From NCBI GenBank assembly GCA_003644215.1, contig QNBU01000051.1, positions 1 to 7,348 on the forward strand: a DNA stretch of 7,348 bases, written 5' to 3'. The stretch comes from Planctomycetota bacterium (GTDB lineage: Bacteria; Planctomycetota; Phycisphaerae; Sedimentisphaerales; Anaerohalosphaeraceae). Under the pieces are notes generated by a model. It did not search any database, had not been told where the DNA came from, and saw nothing but the letters and a program-made list of their open reading frames with translations. The position numbers were made by a program, and so were the translations under genes. Below, one piece after another: positions 1 to 6,296 of this stretch (positions are counted from its first letter, which is position 1; the number at the start of each line of letters is the position of its first letter).

Positions 1-87
1 CTTCAATGCAATAAGAACGATTAGGATGACAAAAACGGCGATCGTATTGGTGGCGACAAGTGTCCAGATAATGCTTTTTGTTTTCAT
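1..87 (-). CDS. N-terminal fragment of a membrane-anchored protein (runs off the left edge)
   Basis: An open frame begins at an ATG (bases 87-85, minus strand) and stays open for 29 codons to the window edge. A strong ribosome binding site, AGGAGA at 93-98, sits 5 nt upstream, the same spacing and sequence as for the preceding gene, which makes the start credible. The translation begins MKTKSIIW and continues with a hydrophobic run from about residue 6 to 28 (rich in I, V, L, A, F, with T and N near its start), preceded by two lysines. This fits an uncleaved N-terminal membrane anchor or a signal peptide with the rest outside the cytoplasm. It lies 55 bp downstream of the thioredoxin-fusion gene on the same strand, with no visible terminator between them, so co-transcription is likely. 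The family cannot be recognised from 29 residues. Confidence 0.6.
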   Translation of the reverse strand, partial: MKTKSIIWTLVATNTIAVFVILIVLIALK

Positions 88-142
88 GGCGTTCTCCTGA
101 ATCTGGTTTTATTGGCAATATTCACTTTCTGTTATCGCAATT

Positions 143-2476
143 TTACTTGATTTCCTTTAGCCGAGACCGAAGTTCTTCCGGTTCATGGTATCCGGTAAGC
201 ACATCCTGAATAATCCCTTCAGAATCAATCAGAAACAGCGTGGGAATGGCCGTAACCTTGTTATAGGGGGCGGACACATTCTTATCATTATAGGCGATGA
301 TCGGATAATTTATTTTTGCCTCTTTGGCAAACGGAGTGAGTATGTCGGTTGCTTCATTAGACAATCCCAGTATCACCAAATTCGAGTTGCCGTTTCCGGC
401 CAGTTCAATGAGATCGGGGATGGCTTTTTTGCAGGGCGGACACCAGGTTGCCCAGAAATCCAGTATGACCTTTTTGCCTTTTAGCCGTGAAATGCGATGG
501 GTTTTACCATATAGGTCGGTCATTTTCATATCCGGCGCCGGTTTGCCGACCCACGATAGCAAGGGGTTCCGTGGAACTTCGCGGATAGGTGTTGGCGATT
601 GTGAAGAGCCGCTGTTCTGCATCTGCGGCGTCATATCGGGCTGTTGGTTCTGCATCATTTCTTGTTGTACTTTCATCGCTTTCTGTTGGATTTGCATTGC
701 CATGGCGACGACTTCTATCAGATGTTGCTTTGGCACGGCAACCCGAAGCGATGCGCCGCCGTCGGAAACCGTTCCGCCCATCACCAGGCAGCTTTTTGGC
801 TCAATGCTTTCCAGGCTGCTGAACATATTGAAGCCGGGTCCCATATCTGCGTGGACACCCATCGTCCGCATCATTTCCCCCATTCCTTTTATGAGCTTGA
901 TGACATTCACACTGCAAACAAAGTCATCATAAGGCGTATAAGGCGTATTTTGCAGAGCGTCCATTGCGATTTTAATATCCCCGGATGGAGCCGATACCAA
1001 AGCGGGCTGGTCGATCAGCGACTTGAGTGTCTTCTCGCTGTCCGGCCCCATCGTTATGAAGAACTTGTCATTGGTCTGCGCCATGTAGTATTTAAAATCG
1101 TCCCCATATATCTTTTCGAGTTCTTTTCGCATCACATTGTTGGGATCGTCTGATTTTCCCATTGAGATTGAAATGACATCAATGGTTGCATCTTTGTAAG
1201 TCGAAACGCTTTGTTCGTATTTCAGTTCGACAGGAATCCCCATATCCTTGTACAGCGTGTTGGCATAGTCCATTCCCTCGGCCATCAAAGCTTTCATCGC
1301 GGCACTGTCTTTGATCTCTATCACTTCCTGCATCTTAAATGGTGGTGTCGAACTCGCGTAGGAATAGGAAATGGAGACTTCATCCCCCATTGCCGCAATC
1401 ATTTTTTGGGTCAGAGACTTCATTTTGGCCGTTTGTTCTTTGGAGGATGATTCATTTGTCGCCGCCTCCATGATGTCAAACATCTTGCCATAGAACTTTT
1501 GCATAAGGGGGCGGTTCATCTTCATCAGGCCGTTGACGGCGTCGTTGTTATCGAGATAGCGGCTGAGTGTATAACCATCGGTGCTTTTGTCAGCGACCAG
1601 CATTTTAGATAGGTCTGTGCCATCCTTTGCCTGTAAGGCGACATCGACGCTGAGGATAGTGGGTTCAGGTGTTAAGGCGATGGTTGCCGAGTCCGCTTCA
1701 CCGGCGAACTCTTTGAATGCGGCAGCGAGCATTTTGAACTGAAAACCCATCATTTCTTCCATCCCGCCGCCGGCTTTGGCCATTTCCTCATAGGTTATTG
1801 CAAGCATGGCCAGGGCATCCTTGTTGTATTTATCATAGAGCTTTGCAAGATTGACATACGCCCACACAGGAGCCGTTGCGGCGGCTTTGGTCTGGTCGGC
1901 ACTTAAACGCTTTGCCAGTTTGGATTCGGCGGTGAGTGCTTTTTGAACAGCGAGTATAGCCGCTTTTTCCGTTGGGGGGCCTGCCAAGGCGTATTTTTCA
2001 CTGGCCCTAGCCAGCAGAAAATCGCCCTGCATCGAATTCGGGGCAGTCAGGAGTGTCAGCCCGTTTTCGGCGGGTTTGCAATTTGGGTTTGTTTCGATAA
2101 ATTTTTTGTAATCCGTTACCGGAACCAGAATGCCGATAAGCGGTTCCGCGCCTTCCGTCTCAGGGAAAAGGGCGAAAGCCGCGAAATTCCCGCCCTGATC
2201 AATCCCGGTCAGCATCGGATCCCCGATTGCTGCGCCCAACTGCATATTGGCCATCATTGCCAAACTCACCGGGATCGGTGAAGCACCGGCCAGATAGCTG
2301 TCCAACTTGCCCAGCGACTCGTTAAAGTTATTGACCCGCACACAGAACATGCAATCACCAGGGAGCGTATTCAAAAGGGCATCATCATTGGCGGCGTGGA
2401 CACCTGGCGATGCGCACAACGCAACGACTAATGAAAAAATGATAATTCCTAAAGGCTGAAAGGTCCGGCTGTTCAT
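143..2476 (-). CDS. Exported protein with C-terminal TlpA-like thioredoxin domain (777 aa)
   Basis: The start ATG (2476-2474) has AGGAGA at 2482-2487, 5 nt upstream. Residues 1-28 form a signal peptide: short polar start, hydrophobic core at about 9-22, and a VHA|A cleavage-type site after residue 28, so the protein acts outside the cytoplasm. Residues about 30-590 are a large domain of a kind I associate with planctomycete secreted proteins, of unknown function; it contains a CMFC pair at 42-45. Residues about 594-636 are a Q/M-rich helical stretch followed by a polar S/P linker. Residues about 637-777 are a complete TlpA/ResA-like thioredoxin fold: W678-C679-P680-P681-C682 active site (bases 431-445), the FWATWC lead-in, and the cis-proline at P745 in AIPT. 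That family reduces disulfides or handles thiols in the envelope, for example in cytochrome c maturation. The substrate here is unknown. The gene follows the phosphatase gene on the same strand after 107 bp. The thioredoxin call is firm; the role of the N-terminal part is not known. Confidence 0.93.
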   Translation of the reverse strand: MNSRTFQPLGIIIFSLVVALCASPGVHAANDDALLNTLPGDCMFCVRVNNFNESLGKLDSYLAGASPIPVSLAMMANMQLGAAIGDPMLTGIDQGGNFAAFALFPETEGAEPLIGILVPVTDYKKFIETNPNCKPAENGLTLLTAPNSMQGDFLLARASEKYALAGPPTEKAAILAVQKALTAESKLAKRLSADQTKAAATAPVWAYVNLAKLYDKYNKDALAMLAITYEEMAKAGGGMEEMMGFQFKMLAAAFKEFAGEADSATIALTPEPTILSVDVALQAKDGTDLSKMLVADKSTDGYTLSRYLDNNDAVNGLMKMNRPLMQKFYGKMFDIMEAATNESSSKEQTAKMKSLTQKMIAAMGDEVSISYSYASSTPPFKMQEVIEIKDSAAMKALMAEGMDYANTLYKDMGIPVELKYEQSVSTYKDATIDVISISMGKSDDPNNVMRKELEKIYGDDFKYYMAQTNDKFFITMGPDSEKTLKSLIDQPALVSAPSGDIKIAMDALQNTPYTPYDDFVCSVNVIKLIKGMGEMMRTMGVHADMGPGFNMFSSLESIEPKSCLVMGGTVSDGGASLRVAVPKQHLIEVVAMAMQIQQKAMKVQQEMMQNQQPDMTPQMQNSGSSQSPTPIREVPRNPLLSWVGKPAPDMKMTDLYGKTHRISRLKGKKVILDFWATWCPPCKKAIPDLIELAGNGNSNLVILGLSNEATDILTPFAKEAKINYPIIAYNDKNVSAPYNKVTAIPTLFLIDSEGIIQDVLTGYHEPEELRSRLKEIK

Positions 2477-2481
2477 TTTCT

Positions 2482-2487
2482 TCTCCT
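2482..2487 (-). promoter_or_regulatory. Ribosome binding site of the thioredoxin-fusion gene
   Basis: AGGAGA on the minus strand, 5 nt before the ATG at 2476. It fixes the start that gives an intact signal peptide. The remaining AT-rich gap up to the phosphatase stop (2488-2583) holds no convincing terminator and no promoter with both boxes well matched. Confidence 0.75.
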
Positions 2488-2583
2488 ATTCTTGAATTTT
2501 CAGTTATCAATAATTAAAACGCTTGGTTGTAGTAATAAGATGCTTGATCACAGCGATCGTTTCACTTTTTTTTCAAAAAACAA

Positions 2584-3402
2584 CTATTTTTTTGCAAAGA
2601 TTTCCAATACCCGGCTGTGAATTGCCTGATTGGTCGCCAGTGTTGGAAGTGGTTCAGCATCGTATTTTTCCAAATCCACCGGCAGTAGGGGGTCCCCCTG
2701 GGTATCCGTTACGATTCCGCCCGCCCGTTCGACGAGAATCATTCCCGCTGCGATGTCCCATAGTTTGGCCGCCGGGCTTACTGTTCCGATCATCGCGCCT
2801 CTGGCTACATAGGCCAGATGCAGTGCTGTCGAGCCAAGACAGCGGTATCGTGTTTGGTCCATTATTTTCTGTTTCCCGACCTCAATGGATGGGTATGGAT
2901 GGCTGTCCACGCCGAAGATGGCGAATGGGTCGATCTCGTCGTCATTTACGGTGATTCGCGAACCGTTCAAAGCTGCGTCCATATCCACCGCGGCGGTGTA
3001 CATCGAATCGGTGGCCGGTTCAAAAATGACGCCAACAATGGGTTTGCCGTCCAGTATGGCCGCAATGCTGACGGAAAAACAGAGCATTCCATTGGCGAAG
3101 TTGTTGGTTCCGTCGATGGGATCGATAACCCACCAAATGGGCGTTCCCGATCGTGGCGGGATGCTCAATAAATTGCCATCTTGTCCCTCCTCGCCGATAA
3201 ATCCGTGTTCCGGATAAGTTTCCCGGATGCGGTCGATGATGATTTTCTGACAGATTGGGTCGGCTTGGGTAACGATTTCGTTTCCGTTTTTGACGGAGGT
3301 ATGAATATAACGCGATTCTTCCATCGCCCGTTGTCCGGCCAGGCGGGCGGCTACGATTGCGGTTTCCAGCATTTGACTCAGGTCCGTGTGTGGTAGCGAC
3401 AT
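2584..3402 (-). CDS. Inositol monophosphatase family protein (SuhB/HisN-like phosphatase), 272 aa
   Basis: A Mg2+-dependent phosphomonoesterase of the IMPase superfamily, cytoplasmic. All signature motifs are present: T-Q-A-D48 early in the protein, G-E71-E72 in the GFIGEEGQDG loop, motif A WVIDPIDGTNNFANG (about 91-105, metal ligands D94, D97 and the GT pair), and motif B LWDIAAGMILVERAGGI (214-230, with metal ligand D216). The length of 272 is normal for the family. The start is the ATG at 3402: AAAGGA at 3408-3413 lies 5 nt upstream. A longer frame from a TTG at 3429 would add nine residues (MSRRKERIS) but lacks a ribosome binding site and would overlap the predicted promoter region. Substrate cannot be fixed from sequence: inositol-1-phosphate, histidinol phosphate, fructose-1,6-bisphosphate or PAP are all used by relatives; suhB would be the usual default name. 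It is divergent from the DUF2752 gene and first in a minus-strand series. Confidence 0.95.
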   Translation of the reverse strand: MSLPHTDLSQMLETAIVAARLAGQRAMEESRYIHTSVKNGNEIVTQADPICQKIIIDRIRETYPEHGFIGEEGQDGNLLSIPPRSGTPIWWVIDPIDGTNNFANGMLCFSVSIAAILDGKPIVGVIFEPATDSMYTAAVDMDAALNGSRITVNDDEIDPFAIFGVDSHPYPSIEVGKQKIMDQTRYRCLGSTALHLAYVARGAMIGTVSPAAKLWDIAAGMILVERAGGIVTDTQGDPLLPVDLEKYDAEPLPTLATNQAIHSRVLEIFAKK

Positions 3403-3407
3403 AGAGA

Positions 3408-3413
3408 TCCTTT
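3408..3413 (-). promoter_or_regulatory. Ribosome binding site that decides the phosphatase start
   Basis: AAAGGA on the minus strand, 5 nt before the ATG at 3402. It favours this ATG over the upstream in-frame TTG at 3429. Confidence 0.7.
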
Positions 3414-3422
3414 CTTTCCGTC

Positions 3423-3451
3423 TTGACAAGTTGTTTAGCGAAACCTATTGT
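3423..3451 (+). promoter_or_regulatory. Predicted sigma70-type promoter for DUF2752-lipoprotein-serA
   Basis: TTGACA at 3423-3428 is a perfect -35 match. After exactly 17 bp comes TATTGT at 3446-3451, four of six matches to TATAAT. The expected transcription start is about 3457-3459, only a few bases before the ATG at 3461, so the mRNA would be nearly leaderless. This is a prediction from consensus boxes only. Confidence 0.55.
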
Positions 3452-3475
3452 AGCGGGATAATGACGGAATACCAA
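3447..3475 (-). promoter_or_regulatory. Predicted sigma70-type promoter for the phosphatase gene
   Basis: On the minus strand, TTGGTA (3470-3475, four of six matches to TTGACA) is followed after 17 bp by TACAAT (3447-3452, five of six matches to TATAAT). The expected start, near 3440, leaves a leader of about 38 nt containing the AAAGGA ribosome binding site. The -10 box shares five base pairs with the plus-strand -10 box, and the -35 box lies inside the first codons of the divergent gene. Confidence 0.5.
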
Positions 3476-3919
3476 ACGACAAATAGTAAAAATCGAAAAC
3501 TATCGTTGCTGGCGAGATTTGCGGCTGGGGGTGCTTTTTTTGCAATCATTGCGGTTTTCTACCTGTTACGGGTCTCGTCAAAGGGGGCCATTAACATGAG
3601 CTACTGGTTTGGCGTCTGCGGATTCAAACAGCGGTTTGGCTTGCCATGCCCAGGGTGCGGGTGGACACACGCCGCTGAGATGTTTGCAGCAGGGCATTTT
3701 CTACAAGCCCTTAGAATCCAGCCGGCGGCCGCGTTTTTTTGCATCGTTTTATCGTTGGCGTCGATTTTTGCTTTACATTGTGCTGTTTTTGGGATAGATT
3801 CCCGACTTCTGCAACGCATTTTCAGCTCAAAAGGCATGAGCATTCTGTTGGTGGCCGCCTGTGTTGTAATTTTGGCTGGCTGGATGGTGAATCTGATTAG
3901 GACGATTCTTGAAAACTGA
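3461..3919 (+). CDS. DUF2752 family integral membrane protein (152 aa)
   Basis: A small membrane protein with three hydrophobic segments at about residues 16-36, 88-111 and 127-149. Between the first and second lies the family hallmark, G-L-P-C63-P-G-C66-G-W-T-H, followed by a short amphipathic stretch (MFAAGHFLQALRIQP), which is the standard DUF2752 arrangement. The function of the family is not established; the two cysteines suggest a redox or metal role but this is inference. Many family members have T-R after the CPGCG; here it is T-H70. The start is the ATG at 3461: a longer frame from 3386 would run through the intergenic promoter region and into the divergent gene. There is only a weak purine-rich stretch (AGCGGG) upstream, consistent with a nearly leaderless message. 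The gene overlaps the next one by 11 nt. Confidence 0.87.
   Translation: MTEYQTTNSKNRKLSLLARFAAGGAFFAIIAVFYLLRVSSKGAINMSYWFGVCGFKQRFGLPCPGCGWTHAAEMFAAGHFLQALRIQPAAAFFCIVLSLASIFALHCAVFGIDSRLLQRIFSSKGMSILLVAACVVILAGWMVNLIRTILEN
3899..3902 (+). promoter_or_regulatory. Ribosome binding site supporting the TTG start of the lipoprotein gene
   Basis: AGGA lies 6 nt before the TTG at 3909, inside the end of the DUF2752 gene. It supports the TTG as the start instead of the in-frame ATG at residue 22, which would leave a lipoprotein signal peptide without positively charged residues. Confidence 0.5.
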
Positions 3920-4610
3920 GGATACTAAACATTTTGTTTGTTCAATCTCTCGAATAACAGCCATTGTTATCATGCTTCTCTGTGTGGTTTTTACCGTATC
4001 GGGCTGTGTTGCTCTTAGCTTTTTGTTGAGCAGCGGACCCTATGAGAAGAAAATACCTCCCGCCTATGACCTGAAGGCCCAGCAGGACCGCAAGGTGTTT
4101 GTTTGGGTTGAATGTCCTCGTTCAGCCAATGCTGACTTTGATGTTCAGGATAAGTTGATTACGGCATTTCAGTTATACTTGACCGAAAAAGCGGGGTTTA
4201 ATGCAGGAAATATTATCCTGAATTCTTCAGTCAGCAATAAATCACTCCTGCTGGACCCCAAGAAGGTGGCTCGCTCACAAGGCGCCGGATACCTCCTGCT
4301 GGTTCAAGTGGATAAATATGAAGCTGACTTTCTTCAGGTTCGCGAATATTTTGCAGGGGAACTGGTAACACGGGCCGTTTTGTTTGATGTTCATTCAGGC
4401 CAGACACTCTGGCCGAATCAACCGGAGGGCAAGATGATTCATATTGCTGTTGAGATGGAAACAGAGGGACGCAATGCCTTGGTCAGTCGGCTTACATCGG
4501 CTACGGCACACTGCATATTGCGATATTTATACCCGTGTGAAAAATTAAAGTTTAAGACTGCCGATGAAAGAGTTTCATTGCAGGAAGCTTATGAGATGGA
4601 AACATATTAA
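3909..4610 (+). CDS. Putative lipoprotein of unknown function (233 aa)
   Basis: Translation from TTG at 3909 gives a basic N-terminal region (K2, K7, R15), a hydrophobic core at about 17-30 and a lipobox V30-S31-G32-C33, so the mature protein should be a lipid-anchored envelope protein beginning at C33. Valine rather than aspartate after the cysteine would suit outer-membrane sorting if the enteric rule applies here. The mature part alternates hydrophobic strands and helices: a strand KVFVWV at 62-67, a helix around 78-96, then GAGYLLLVQVDKYEA at 126-139 and a strand pair ending FDVHSGQTLWP at 159-169. The pattern recalls small alpha/beta lipoproteins such as DUF799, CsgG or TolB-N-like proteins, but I cannot assign a family. 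It overlaps the upstream DUF2752 gene by 11 nt, implying translational coupling, and ends 20 bp before serA. Confidence 0.82.
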   Translation: MKTEDTKHFVCSISRITAIVIMLLCVVFTVSGCVALSFLLSSGPYEKKIPPAYDLKAQQDRKVFVWVECPRSANADFDVQDKLITAFQLYLTEKAGFNAGNIILNSSVSNKSLLLDPKKVARSQGAGYLLLVQVDKYEADFLQVREYFAGELVTRAVLFDVHSGQTLWPNQPEGKMIHIAVEMETEGRNALVSRLTSATAHCILRYLYPCEKLKFKTADERVSLQEAYEMETY

Positions 4611-4630
4611 AGAAAGGTATTAGAGAAAAA

Positions 4631-6217
4631 ATGTACAAGATTTTAATTACTGACAAACTTGCCCAGGAAGGAATTGACCTAATCAATTCGATGGATGATT
4701 TTGAAGCGGTTGTCAAACTGGGTATTAGCGAAGATGAACTTTCTAAAACTATCGGGGATTATGAAGGCCTGATTATACGAAGTGCTACTACGGTAACGCC
4801 AAAAGTGCTGGGGAATTCCGGCAAACTCAAGGGCATTGCACGAGCCGGCGTGGGTGTTGATAACATTGACATTCCGACCGCCACACAAAAAGGTGTGCTG
4901 GTGATGAATACTCCCGGTGGTAATACGCTCAGTGCTGCTGAGCATACGATGGCGCTCATGCTGGCATTGAGCCGTAATGTTGTTCCGGCCTGCAACAGTC
5001 TCAAAGAAGGGGCATGGGATCGCAAGAAATATACCGGCAATCAACTCAATAACAAAGTTCTTGGTGTGATTGGACTTGGCCGGATTGGTATGTCTGTTGT
5101 TAAGATGGCCCTTGGCTTTAATATGCGGGTTATTGGGTATGACCCGTTCGCTGCTCCGAAAGAAGCGGCTGAAATGGGCGTTGAAGTTACTGAGGATATT
5201 GAACGGATTTACAAGGAAAGCGATTTTATCTCATTGCATATTCCCCGTAATGAGCAGACAAAAAACATGATCTCGACCAAAGAGCTCAAAATGATGAAAC
5301 CGACCTGTCGGATCGTTAATTGTGCACGGGGTGGGATTATTAATGAGGCCGATTTATACAATGCCTTGAATGAAGGCGTCATTGCCGGTGCGGCGTTAGA
5401 TGTATTCTGCGAAGAACCGCCCAAAAATAATGGATTTTCGGATTGCCCGACCTGTCTGGTTACGCCGCATCTTGGCGCCAGTACAGAAGAGGCCCAGATT
5501 GAAGTGGCTGTCGAAGCGGCGAAGATTCTATGTGATGCGATCAGGGGCGGTTCGGTTTGCAATGCACTAAATGCACCAGCGTCCGGCGGCGTTTCCCCCG
5601 TTGTTGTTCGTTATGCGGAATTGGCCAAACGCATTGGAACCGTGATGAGTACACTGGCTCCGGGACACATCAAAAGTATTAATATTGAATTTCGCGGTTC
5701 GATTGCCGAAAAACCTGTAGATACGGTTGCGACAGCATTTACAATTGGGCTTCTGCAGCCGCACTTTGACACGGTTGTCAACATGGTCAATGCACCGGTA
5801 TTGGCGAAACAGCGAGATATTAGTATTGACCAGACCAAGAACGAGGAAATTAAAGACCTCGAGTCCAGCTTCGCCGCAACGGTTAAGACGGACAAAGTAA
5901 CACGCACCATTCGCGGAACTGTTTTCGGCGGTAGTTTGTTGCGGATTATCGACATCGATGGTTTTGGCATTGAAGTAACCCCTGAGGATACGATGGTTGT
6001 TATCTTTAACGACGACAAGCCAGGCGTCATCGGTTCGGTTGGTAAAGTGCTGGGTAATCATGGCATCAATATCAACACAATGGGCGTCGGACACGATCTT
6101 GAACAAACCCAAGCGATTCTCGCTGTCAGTCTTGATAAAACGCCGGACGCCAAAGCCGCCGCCGAGTTGGCGAATCTGGACTTTGTTAATGAAATGTATG
6201 TCTGCAAACTGAATTAG
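4631..6217 (+). CDS. serA: D-3-phosphoglycerate dehydrogenase, long form with ACT domain (528 aa)
   Basis: Oxidises 3-phosphoglycerate to 3-phosphohydroxypyruvate with NAD+, the first step of serine synthesis in the cytoplasm. Domains in order: substrate-binding part (about 1-98 and 287-316), NAD-binding Rossmann domain (about 99-286), allosteric substrate-binding (ASB) domain (about 317-450) and C-terminal ACT domain (about 454-528). Visible key residues are G148-L-G150-R-I-G153 for NAD, D171 at the end of the second strand (NAD rather than NADP preference), catalytic R233 in NCARGG, E262 in DVFCEEPP and H280 in TPHLGAST. The ACT domain shows the DKPGVIGSVGKVLGNHGININ pattern, with D462 and G465 in the usual ligand loop, suggesting feedback by serine, although long forms differ in sensitivity. 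The length is that of the type 1 enzymes. The ATG is preceded by a weak site (AGAG at 4622-4625, or GAAAGG at 4612-4617). It lies 20 bp after the lipoprotein gene with no terminator between them. Confidence 0.97.
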   Translation: MYKILITDKLAQEGIDLINSMDDFEAVVKLGISEDELSKTIGDYEGLIIRSATTVTPKVLGNSGKLKGIARAGVGVDNIDIPTATQKGVLVMNTPGGNTLSAAEHTMALMLALSRNVVPACNSLKEGAWDRKKYTGNQLNNKVLGVIGLGRIGMSVVKMALGFNMRVIGYDPFAAPKEAAEMGVEVTEDIERIYKESDFISLHIPRNEQTKNMISTKELKMMKPTCRIVNCARGGIINEADLYNALNEGVIAGAALDVFCEEPPKNNGFSDCPTCLVTPHLGASTEEAQIEVAVEAAKILCDAIRGGSVCNALNAPASGGVSPVVVRYAELAKRIGTVMSTLAPGHIKSINIEFRGSIAEKPVDTVATAFTIGLLQPHFDTVVNMVNAPVLAKQRDISIDQTKNEEIKDLESSFAATVKTDKVTRTIRGTVFGGSLLRIIDIDGFGIEVTPEDTMVVIFNDDKPGVIGSVGKVLGNHGININTMGVGHDLEQTQAILAVSLDKTPDAKAAAELANLDFVNEMYVCKLN

Positions 6218-6231
6218 CACCCAATAGTAGA

Positions 6232-6280
6232 AAATCTGAGCGGTTGGCGTTTGAGAATTGTTGGCCGCTCGGATTTCTTT
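6232..6280 (+). terminator. Rho-independent terminator-like hairpin between serA and top6B
   Basis: The arm AAATCTGAGCGG (6232-6243) pairs with CCGCTCGGATTT (6265-6276), giving a 12-bp stem with a single U-G wobble and a 21-nt loop. A T-rich run, TTTCTTT, covers 6274-6280. It begins 14 bp after the serA stop and ends 3 bp before the AGGAG of the next gene. It most simply terminates the serA transcript; the large loop and short interrupted T tract make it imperfect, so some read-through or a role in the leader of the next gene is possible. Confidence 0.65.
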
Positions 6281-6283
6281 ATC

Positions 6284-6288
6284 AGGAG
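6284..6288 (+). promoter_or_regulatory. Ribosome binding site of top6B
   Basis: AGGAG lies 8 nt before the ATG at 6297. An ATG at 6292, too close to the site, opens only a two-codon frame (ATG-GAA-TGA) that overlaps the real start, so 6297 is preferred. Confidence 0.7.
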
Positions 6289-6296
6289 TCGATGGA

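Noticed and set aside
324..932. A 202-codon open frame on the plus strand, opposite the thioredoxin-fusion gene
   Set aside because: It covers the antisense of the thioredoxin active site and linker; the translation is cysteine- and tryptophan-rich without domain features, typical of a shadow frame.
2545..2600. TGATCA and CGATCG palindromes beside A/T runs after the phosphatase stop, considered as a terminator or operator
   Set aside because: The palindromes are only 6 bp each, do not pair into a stable stem with a following T run on the minus strand, and the A/T runs form only a weak stem.
3020..3475. A 151-codon minus-strand frame overlapping the phosphatase gene
   Set aside because: It is the same strand in another frame of the phosphatase gene; the composition (rich in R, H, N, G) is that of an out-of-frame reading.
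5567..6220. A 217-codon open frame on the minus strand, opposite serA
   Set aside because: It is fully antisense to a well-supported, motif-complete enzyme gene, and its translation has no recognisable domain.
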